Origin: Deltaproteobacteria bacterium
Lineage (GTDB): Bacteria > SAR324 > NAC60-12
DNA length: 40,352 bases
NCBI GenBank assembly: GCA_002683655.1
Contig: NYTS01000003.1
Span: 20,764 to 61,115 of the forward strand
Direction of reading: 5' to 3'
Part shown: one piece after another, positions 34,208-40,352 of the stretch
How positions within the stretch are numbered: the stretch's first letter is position 1
How the letters are laid out: each line of letters opens with the position of its first letter
Made by a program: the position numbers and the translations under genes
The notes under the pieces: generated by a model
Seen by the model: only the letters and a program-made list of their open reading frames with translations
Databases searched by the model: none
What the model was told of the DNA's origin: nothing

Positions 34208-34782
34208 TTTTCTCTGAAGGGGAAGCGAAGGTGAGGATGAACTAGGAATTTCTCAAACTAAGACAAATTCATTGATATGACAAGATTGGGTTTGCGCAAT
34301 TAAAGCGAATAGACAGGTCTTTTTTTCGGATAGAAAGACAATGCTCAAATTCAAAATTTAGAAGGTAAGTTCAGATCTTGGTTTAACCCTGAATTCTAAG
34401 TAAACCAACCCAATTCCTAGAATGTAAATCCGTTCAAAAGAGAGTGGTGATCCATTAAAGACTTCATCAAAGGTTTTATTGCTTTGCTTACTGCCATCTC
34501 AATTTTTGGATACAGATGTATTTATAAATTTGCACCTCGCTTCCGATAGAATTTAATAGAATCTGTCATCTCTGAAAGTATGCTTTGGGCGCAAACAAGA
34601 TTTGCTTAAGGAATAGCTAAGGTCTAAATCCCCAAACACAGACCCCTAACGATGGCTAGTTTTTTAGATTGTTCCCAAATATTCAACTTAGATAGATTTG
34701 GAAAGGTTTTTGCTTGATACAGTTTTATCTTATTTCTCTTCTAAAAAACTTGTTGACCAAATAACAAGGAAACGAGGATGCG
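34208..34782. other. Long intergenic region between M48 gene and mini-protein pair
   Basis: About 575 A+T-rich bases. I see no convincing gene. A 33-codon hydrophobic open stretch (34451-34546) lacks a normal start. The divergent promoters of the M48 gene and the pair at 34783 must lie here, but no clear boxes stand out. The GAGGA ribosome binding site of the first mini-gene is at 34775-34779. Confidence 0.35.
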
Positions 34783-34914
34783 ATGAAAATAATTCTATTC
34801 TGTGGCACTTTGCTAATCTTAGGATTGCAAGCTGGTTGTACTAAAACCTGTTCTGAAAAGCACTGGTTTGACGGACGCGCTTTTAGCGAGTGTGTGAGAC
34901 TTGGTGGCGGATGA
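34783..34914 (+). CDS. Tiny exported Cys-rich protein, tandem copy 1 (43 residues)
   Basis: A 43-residue protein. A short hydrophobic leader (IILFCGTLLILGLQAGC) resembles a signal sequence ending in a lipobox-like LQAGC, although a Gln at -3 is atypical. The mature part is CTKTCSEKHWFDGRAFSEC followed by VRLGGG. It is preceded by GAGGA at 34775. The last four bases are the start of copy 2 (ATGA at 34911-34914). Copy 2 shares a core of 13 identical residues (EKHWFDGRAFSEC) with only synonymous differences at five codons, which strongly supports both as real genes. I recognise no family. Three cysteines in the mature part could form a disulfide plus a lipid anchor. Confidence 0.8.
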   Translation: MKIILFCGTLLILGLQAGCTKTCSEKHWFDGRAFSECVRLGGG

Positions 34915-35060
34915 AGATTATTTTCTTCGCTGTACTTCTGATGCTGTCATTGCAAGCTGGATGCACAAAGAATTGTGCAGAAAAACACTGGTTTGACGGG
35001 CGTGCTTTCAGCGAATGTTTGCGATTAGTTGATAAATATGATTGGACAAGACGCTTGTAG
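34911..35060 (+). CDS. Tiny exported Cys-rich protein, tandem copy 2 (49 residues)
   Basis: A 49-residue protein: leader MKIIFFAVLLMLSLQAGC, mature CTKNCAEKHWFDGRAFSEC, then a basic/acidic tail LRLVDKYDWTRRL that copy 1 lacks. Its ATG overlaps the stop of copy 1 (ATGA), so the two are translated from one message. The lipobox-like site (LQAGC) and the C-x3-C and terminal Cys pattern are the same as in copy 1. Together they look like a duplicated envelope mini-protein. No enzyme motif is visible, and the function is unknown. Confidence 0.8.
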   Translation: MKIIFFAVLLMLSLQAGCTKNCAEKHWFDGRAFSECLRLVDKYDWTRRL

Positions 35061-35296
35061 AGTTAAGATTAGTAATTCGTATCAATTTTAATTACTATGC
35101 TGAAGGCATGCGTAGTCAAGATTGTCGCCACATCAAATAATTGCTAACTTTAAATTTGGTCTCAGAAATCAAAAATATCTCTGCACCCTGCTGCTATTAA
35201 AGTCCTCTCAATTCTCTTCGAAATTCCATCCTAAACTTTATACTAAAAATAGCTTAATCACTATTAATCCGAACCTCGTTTTGGATTTATAAAGTG

Positions 35297-36484
35297 TCAG
35301 TAGATACAAGGATTGTCCTGCATTTGTAAATGTAGACCCTCACCTTCAAACGGATTTGCCCTAGCCAACTCCTCATCGACCTCGATACCCAATCCAGGAG
35401 CTTGTGGAGCACTGACAAAGCCTTCATTGATCTGAATTGAACTCCGAATCAAACCCTCATGAAACTTGGTCTCAATCGTCTCTACCATCAATAAGTTGGG
35501 AATTGAGACTGCCAACTGTAGATTGGCCACCCACTCGATAGGCCCGGCATAAAGATGAGGAGCAAGCTGGGCGTTAAAGACTTCGGCGATTGCTGCAATT
35601 TTCTTAGCTTCCCAAATCCCTCCAACACGACCAAGAGCTGGTTGCAGGATTGAGGCACCTCCAGTCCTTAGCAAGCTGCCGAACTCAGTCTTGGTACAGA
35701 GTCGCTCTCCCGTAGCTACTGGAATCCTGATCGACTTAGCAACCTGCGCAAACTCTAGCAGATTGTCCGGTGGAATGGGCTCCTCGAACCAAAGGGGGCA
35801 ATATGGTTCCAATTCCTGACCAAGACGAATAGCACCAGCGGTTGTGAACTGACCATGGGTTCCAAACAACAGGTCGGCTTGATCCCCAACCGCTTCTCGC
35901 AAAACTTTACAAAACTCCACAGACCGAGAGATATCATCCAAGGATGGCATGTGTGCCCCCCGCATCGTGTAGGGGCCAGCTGGGTCAAACTTGAGCGCGG
36001 TATAACCTTGCTTCACCAATTCCAGCGCACTCTCTGTGGACATCTCTGGTGAATGCCAAAAGGCATCTTGATCATGATGTGGTAGTGGATAGAGATAACT
36101 GTAGAGCCGAATCCGCTCATTCAACATTCCTCCGAGCAAGGCCCAAACTGGGCGCTCCCGGTGCTTCCCTACAATGTCCCAACAGGCGATCTCCAAGCCT
36201 GAGAAAGCTCCCATCACGGTCAGATCAGGCCGTTGGGTAAACCCTGAGGAGTAAGCTCGTCGAAAGAGTCTCTCAATGTTCTCTGGGTTTTCATTCAGGA
36301 AGTAACGTTCAAAGACGTCTCGAATGACTGCTTTCATCGCCGTTGGACCCACACTCGAGGCATAGCACTCCCCCCATCCAATGAGTCCATTGCTGGCCGT
36401 CAGCTTGGTCAGGATCCAGTAACGCCCACCCCATCCAGGTGCTGGAGGCGCCGTGACAATGATGTCCAGGTCCGTCAGTTTCAT
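35297..36484 (-). CDS. Mandelate racemase/muconate-lactonizing-type enolase family enzyme
   Basis: A 395-residue enolase-superfamily protein, probably a sugar-acid dehydratase of the galactonate-dehydratase type. Capping domain at the N-terminus, then the barrel with Lys165 in ALKFDPAGPY. The metal region reads FGTHGQFT (207-214): where many relatives have the first ligand Asp, here is Gly208, with His210 kept. The other ligands are Glu234/235 in WFEEPIPP and Glu260 in ATGERLCTK. The base His310 is in LAPHLYAG. The metal site may therefore be altered, or this belongs to a subgroup with such a motif. It is 12 bases downstream of the alcohol dehydrogenase gene, same strand, so they form an operon for sugar-acid catabolism (inference). 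Confidence 0.85.
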   Translation of the reverse strand: MKLTDLDIIVTAPPAPGWGGRYWILTKLTASNGLIGWGECYASSVGPTAMKAVIRDVFERYFLNENPENIERLFRRAYSSGFTQRPDLTVMGAFSGLEIACWDIVGKHRERPVWALLGGMLNERIRLYSYLYPLPHHDQDAFWHSPEMSTESALELVKQGYTALKFDPAGPYTMRGAHMPSLDDISRSVEFCKVLREAVGDQADLLFGTHGQFTTAGAIRLGQELEPYCPLWFEEPIPPDNLLEFAQVAKSIRIPVATGERLCTKTEFGSLLRTGGASILQPALGRVGGIWEAKKIAAIAEVFNAQLAPHLYAGPIEWVANLQLAVSIPNLLMVETIETKFHEGLIRSSIQINEGFVSAPQAPGLGIEVDEELARANPFEGEGLHLQMQDNPCIY

Positions 36485-36496
36485 GGGATCCCCATT

Positions 36497-37582
36497 TCAA
36501 TCGAAAACAATCACGTTGCGTCGGGCATTACCAGACTTGGTATCAGCGATTGCCTCGTTGATTTGCTCCAACTGCCAGCGTCCTGAAACCAGTTCATCCA
36601 GTTTAAGTCGTCCTTGTTGATAAAGATCAACCATCCACGGAATGTCTCTTTGAATCACCACATTGCCCATCTTGGAACCAACCATTCCCTGGTTGAGGGA
36701 AGCCATTGTTCCAGGATCGTAGCTCGAGAGATCATCTGATCTTGGCATTCCAACCATCACTAGTTTGCCAGTTGGTGCCAGATACTGTGGAGCAGTTTCA
36801 TAAGCAGCGGCTGCTCCCACGGTGACGAAGACGGCATCCGCTCCACGACCCAAGACCTGCCGAGCTAGCTGCCAGGGTTCTGGATCGGTGGCAAGGACGA
36901 CATCCGTGGCTCCAAATTCCTGGGCGATCTGTAACTTCTGCTGAATTTGGTCCACAGCGACGATTCGGCGAGCTCCAGCAATCCTTGCTCCCTGGATTGC
37001 GTTGAGGCCCACCCCACCGGTTCCAATCACAACGACGTCCTGGCCTGCCCGTAGTTGAGCAGAATGCACAACCGCCCCGACACCCGTGATCACTCCACAC
37101 GCCAGCAGACAGCCAACCTCAAAAGGAAGTTCTGCTGGAATCTGGACCACCTGACTCGCATTAACAACGACCTTTTCGGCAAATGCTCCACAGGCCATTC
37201 CCTGTTGCAGGATTTGTCCCCTCTGGTCCTTTAGTGGACTGGCTGAGGCGTCCTGAGGCGTCTCACAACTTGTGGGTTGACCCGCAGCACAGCTCACACA
37301 ATGACCACAGGCTCGAATCAAGGTGACGACTACATGATCCCCAATAGAGATACCATTCACAGAAGCTCCAACCTTAGCTACTACTCCTGCCGCTTCGTGG
37401 CCATAGACTGCAGGCAAAACCCCACCCCAAAGCCCTTCTGCAAAGGCAATGTCTGAGTGACAGATCGCTACAGCCCCCAGCTTGACCTCAATCTCATTGA
37501 GAAGGTGTGATCTCAGTTCGACCGTTTCAATCTGTAGAGGTGCTGTAAATTGATGACAAACGGCGGCTTTGATCTTGGACAT
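36497..37582 (-). CDS. Zinc-dependent alcohol dehydrogenase (MDR family)
   Basis: A 361-residue NAD(P)-dependent medium-chain dehydrogenase. Catalytic zinc ligands Cys41 (CHSD) and His62-Glu63 (GHEAAG). Structural zinc cysteines Cys92, Cys95, Cys98 and Cys106 (ACGHCVSCAAGQPTSC). The Rossmann loop is GTGGVGLNAIQGARIAGA. The arrangement resembles class III-type alcohol dehydrogenases. It would oxidise an alcohol or sugar-acid intermediate to an aldehyde or ketone. It is the upstream partner of the enolase-type gene. The ligase gene at 37785 lies about 200 bases further up on the same strand. Confidence 0.9.
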   Translation of the reverse strand: MSKIKAAVCHQFTAPLQIETVELRSHLLNEIEVKLGAVAICHSDIAFAEGLWGGVLPAVYGHEAAGVVAKVGASVNGISIGDHVVVTLIRACGHCVSCAAGQPTSCETPQDASASPLKDQRGQILQQGMACGAFAEKVVVNASQVVQIPAELPFEVGCLLACGVITGVGAVVHSAQLRAGQDVVVIGTGGVGLNAIQGARIAGARRIVAVDQIQQKLQIAQEFGATDVVLATDPEPWQLARQVLGRGADAVFVTVGAAAAYETAPQYLAPTGKLVMVGMPRSDDLSSYDPGTMASLNQGMVGSKMGNVVIQRDIPWMVDLYQQGRLKLDELVSGRWQLEQINEAIADTKSGNARRNVIVFD

Positions 37583-37784
37583 TTGTGTTGGTTGAGCTTG
37601 GGGCAGCAGAATCCAGTTTCAGTGCTTGAGAAATTCAGCAAAAAATTCAGGAGGCCATTCTGAAGGATCGGTGGGCTTTGGCAAGTTTTGGGAATCGACC
37701 TCAATTTAATCCAGCAGCTCATGGCAAGATTAAAACGATTACTGTTTTTGGTAGCTGTGCAAATTAAAATAATCCCAACAAACA

Positions 37785-39329
37785 TCATTCTTGGGACTGA
37801 AAAACGTCAGCATACTGATCCCGCAACACATTCTTCTGGACCTTGCCCATTGTATTGCGGGGAAGTTCTGGGAGGACAAAGAGCAGCTTGGGTTGCTTGA
37901 AGCGGGCGATCTTTGAGTAGATCGCCGTTGAGATAGCTGCGGTATCCAGAGTGAACCCAGGCTTGGCAACTAGAACTCCAACAACACCCTCACCAAAGTC
38001 AGGATGTGTCACCCCAATCACAGCGCTCTCCAACACACCTTCCTGTTCATCAAGTAGCAACTCAATCTCTTTTGGATAGATGTTGTAGCCACCAGAAATG
38101 ATCAAATCCTTTGAACGTCCCACAATCTGAACGTAGCCAGCCTCGTCCAGCTGCCCTAGGTCTCCTGTGATGAAGAAACCATCTTCTTGGAATTCTTCTG
38201 CGGTCTTCTCTGGCATATTCCAGTAACCAGTGAAGATGTTCGGCCCCTTCACCTCAATCATACCAATTTCACCATTCTGAGTAGGGACTGCTGTATCTTG
38301 ATTGGTGATGCGGACTTCCACTCCTGGCAAAGGATGTCCCACGGTACCTGCACGACGATCGGCATCATAGGGGTTGGAAGTGATCATGTTGGTCTCGGTC
38401 ATTCCATAGCGCTCCAAGATACGGTGTCCCGTTCTTTCCTCAAAAGCCACGTGAGTTTCAGACAACAGAGGTGCGCTTCCCGAGATGAACAGCCGCATGT
38501 GTTGCACCAAGTCACGATTAAGCCGAGCATCATCCAGCAGGCGAGTGTAAAAGGTAGGAACTCCCATCATCGTGGTGGACTTAGGAAGATGATCGATGGC
38601 CTGCTGCACCTTGAAACTGGACATGAAGATCATCGAGGAGCCAGCTAGGAAGGTAACGTTCGAAGCGACGAAGAGTCCATGGGTATGGAAGATCGGCAGG
38701 GCATGAAACAACACATCACTGGATGTGAAGCGCCAGGTTTCAACCAGTGCTTTGGCGTTGGAGAGTAGATTGACCTGGGTGAGCATTGCGCCCTTAGATC
38801 GACCGGTTGTGCCTGAGGTGTAAAGGAAGGCAGCGAGGTCATCGATGGAGCGCTCGATGGTTGGGAAAGTCTCTGGATGTTTGGCTGAGAGTTCCGCAAA
38901 GCTGCCTTCTCCGACTGCATCCAGTGTTTCGAGTTGTACGCTGTGGTTTTCACAAATGGATTGCAAGCCACCGCTGTTCTTGGGATCACAGATCATCAAC
39001 TTGGGCTGAGCGTCTCCAACGAAGTAATCCACCTCATCAGCCGTGTAGCCTGTGTTCAAGGGAACTATCACTGATCCACTCTGAACGCAGGCGGCATAGA
39101 CGGCCAAGGCTTCTGCTGATTTTGGAACCTGAAGTACCACTCGATCTCCTGGCTTCATCCCACAAGTTACCAAGGTATTTGCAAAACGGGCCGCGATGTC
39201 CAGAAACTTACGATAGCTGAGCTGACTCCCATCCTCACGAATCATCAGTAGGGCTTCGCTGTCTCGGTGCCGTTGGAAGAAGCTTTGGTAGAGAGGATTA
39301 GTCATCGGGGTTCTCAATTGGTAGCTCAA
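37785..39329 (-). CDS. matB: Malonyl-CoA-synthetase-like acyl-CoA ligase (ANL family)
   Basis: A 514-residue adenylate-forming ligase that would join an acid to CoA using ATP. The phosphate loop is YTSGTTGRSKG, the aromatic motif RYGMTETNM, the C-terminal hinge/GD region FFITGDLG, and the catalytic Lys in RNTMGKVQKN. The stretch after the aromatic motif (TSNPYDADRRAGTVGHPLPG) closely matches malonyl-CoA synthetases as I know them, so MatB is the best symbol, with the substrate tentative. It is cytosolic. It lies within a minus-strand block with dehydrogenases and an enolase-type enzyme and is separated from the ADH gene by 202 bases, so it may have its own promoter. Confidence 0.85.
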   Translation of the reverse strand: MSYQLRTPMTNPLYQSFFQRHRDSEALLMIREDGSQLSYRKFLDIAARFANTLVTCGMKPGDRVVLQVPKSAEALAVYAACVQSGSVIVPLNTGYTADEVDYFVGDAQPKLMICDPKNSGGLQSICENHSVQLETLDAVGEGSFAELSAKHPETFPTIERSIDDLAAFLYTSGTTGRSKGAMLTQVNLLSNAKALVETWRFTSSDVLFHALPIFHTHGLFVASNVTFLAGSSMIFMSSFKVQQAIDHLPKSTTMMGVPTFYTRLLDDARLNRDLVQHMRLFISGSAPLLSETHVAFEERTGHRILERYGMTETNMITSNPYDADRRAGTVGHPLPGVEVRITNQDTAVPTQNGEIGMIEVKGPNIFTGYWNMPEKTAEEFQEDGFFITGDLGQLDEAGYVQIVGRSKDLIISGGYNIYPKEIELLLDEQEGVLESAVIGVTHPDFGEGVVGVLVAKPGFTLDTAAISTAIYSKIARFKQPKLLFVLPELPRNTMGKVQKNVLRDQYADVFQSQE

Positions 39330-39500
39330 AAGTCAGGGATCACTCACAAACCCTCATCCAGTTTGGGAGAGGGGAACCTTCACAGACGGTGGGAGGGGAT
39401 TTTACTGAGCGTAAAGATAGGGGGGGATATTTGGGCAGTTCAACCAGACCATAGTAGAGTCGTTACTTCTCAATGCTGAATCACTATAAATGGTAAATTT

Positions 39501-40352
39501 TCAGGAGGCCATGAGTGCCTGCATTACCGCTTCGGTACAACTTGCTGTGGTGGCGGTTCCTCCAAGATCTTTAGTTCTGGATTCGGGGCCAGCGATCAGT
39601 ACGGCTTCCATTGCTGCCTCACAGGCTTGAGCTGCTTCACTCTCACCGAGATGCTCCAACATCATCGCGAGGGTCCAAATGGTGGCGATGGGGTTGGCAA
39701 TTCCTTGTCCTGCAATGTCTGGAGCTGAACCATGAACAGGTTCAAACATCGAGGGATAGGTCCCCTTGGGGTTGATGTTCGCTGAGGGAGCGATGCCAAT
39801 TGAGCCAGCAATGGCTGGACCGAGGTCACTTAGGATATCCCCAAATAAGTTCGAACCAACGACCACGTCAAACCAGTCCGGGTGGAGGACAAAGTGAGCG
39901 GTGAGGATGTCAATGTGGAACTGGTTCACCTCGATGTCTGGATACTCACTGGAGATGGCTTTCACTCGTTCATCCCAGAAAGGCATCGAGTGAATGATGC
40001 CGTTAGACTTGGTTGCCGAGGTCAGCTTACCCGCACGTTTTTTTGCTAAGTCAAAAGCATAGCGCAGAATTCGATCTGTTCCATGACGGGTGAAGATAGA
40101 CTCCTGCAGGACAATTTCCTGCTCAGTTCCCGCATAGATCCGCCCTCCTGACTCCGAATACTCCCCTTCACAATTCTCACGGACAATCACGAAGTCGATA
40201 TCCTCCGGACCTCGGTCTGCCAATGGAGACTGGATGCCCTTGAGTAAGCGAACAGGGCGAATGTTGACATACTGGTCAAAGTGGCGCCGAATCGGAATTA
40301 ACAATCCCCAGAGCGAGACATGGTCTGGGACACTAGGCCAACCAACTGCTCC
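39501..40352 (-). CDS. Tartrate dehydrogenase / isopropylmalate dehydrogenase family (5' part cut by window end)
   Basis: An NAD-dependent decarboxylating beta-hydroxyacid dehydrogenase. The frame is open to the window edge: GAVGWPSVPDH and VSLWGLLIPIRR precede the nominal TTG start at 40304, which is internal. So the N-terminus lies outside the window, and about 70 residues are missing of a usual 355 or so. Landmarks are ENCEGEYSESGGR, TKSNGII, and NLFGDILSDLGPAIAGSIGIAPSAN with the metal Asp residues. The GAVGWPSVPDH and ENCEGEYSE pattern fits tartrate dehydrogenase/D-malate dehydrogenase rather than LeuB. It lies in the minus-strand catabolic block, with 171 bases before the ligase. Confidence 0.88.
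   Translation of the reverse strand, partial: GAVGWPSVPDHVSLWGLLIPIRRHFDQYVNIRPVRLLKGIQSPLADRGPEDIDFVIVRENCEGEYSESGGRIYAGTEQEIVLQESIFTRHGTDRILRYAFDLAKKRAGKLTSATKSNGIIHSMPFWDERVKAISSEYPDIEVNQFHIDILTAHFVLHPDWFDVVVGSNLFGDILSDLGPAIAGSIGIAPSANINPKGTYPSMFEPVHGSAPDIAGQGIANPIATIWTLAMMLEHLGESEAAQACEAAMEAVLIAGPESRTKDLGGTATTASCTEAVMQALMAS

Noticed and set aside
34451-34549. 33-codon hydrophobic open stretch (DFIKGFIALLTAISIFGYR)
   Set aside because: Preceded by a stop and with no ATG, GTG or TTG start; only an ATT would serve. Not supported as a gene.
1-40352. Search for tRNA, rRNA, CRISPR, insertion sequences, phage integrase or attachment repeats
   Set aside because: No cloverleaf with a GGTTCGAATCC-type loop, no regularly spaced direct repeats and no transposase or integrase motif was seen by eye. 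The pentapeptide genes are internally repetitive but are protein repeats.

Overview
The window looks like a bacterial chromosome segment from a marine proteobacterium-like organism with roughly balanced base composition. My best guess is the SAR324 group or a relative. This rests only on gene content: alkane hydroxylase remnant, cytosolic-type sulfotransferase, several Fe(II) oxygenases, tartrate-dehydrogenase family enzyme, many pentapeptide-repeat proteins. No rRNA, tRNA, phage, insertion sequence or CRISPR was seen.

Layout. 1-2254: 3' part of a DUF917 gene overlapping an L-serine dehydratase. 2429-5028: a small coiled-coil protein, a periplasmic glycerophosphodiester phosphodiesterase and a pentapeptide-repeat lipoprotein. 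5255-8602: three overlapping genes (M19 dipeptidase-like protein, an unknown 556-residue protein, DUF3726). 8925-10110: a PilZ protein and a second pentapeptide-repeat protein. 10353-11976: two adjacent decayed genes, an AlkB alkane monooxygenase and a Spo0M-like protein. 12054-15380: a MATE efflux pump, cysteine synthase and a third pentapeptide-repeat protein. 15457-16183: a vestige of an aldo/keto reductase and a two-gene unknown operon.

16539-23356 is a co-directional block: fatty-acid desaturase, IPNS-type Fe/2-oxoglutarate oxygenase, a complete polar-amino-acid-type ABC transporter (permease, binding protein, permease, ATPase), an HD-domain protein with a PhnZ-like metal-ligand pattern, and an AhpD-like protein. 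It reads as uptake plus oxidation of a small molecule, which I cannot identify. A fourth, apparently cytosolic pentapeptide-repeat protein follows. 24155-27367 holds a sulfotransferase, a double SnoaL/NTF2-like protein and a PhyH dioxygenase. 27486-33382 holds a 54-residue membrane protein, an unknown conserved-looking protein, a membrane protein with two PilZ-like domains, a small secreted protein, a molybdopterin dehydrogenase large subunit and a tiny basic ORF. 33383-35060 has an M48 lipoprotein protease and, divergently, a tandem pair of tiny Cys-containing exported proteins missed by normal length cut-offs. 35297-40352 is a minus-strand catabolic block: mandelate-racemase-type enolase, zinc alcohol dehydrogenase, malonyl-CoA-synthetase-like ligase and tartrate dehydrogenase (cut by the window edge).

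The observations I rate highest are the tandem mini-proteins at 34783-35060 (five synonymous and no amino-acid changes over a 13-residue core), the matching of cysteine caps with export among the four pentapeptide-repeat proteins, and the M19/unknown/DUF3726 operon whose dipeptidase-like member lacks several metal ligands.
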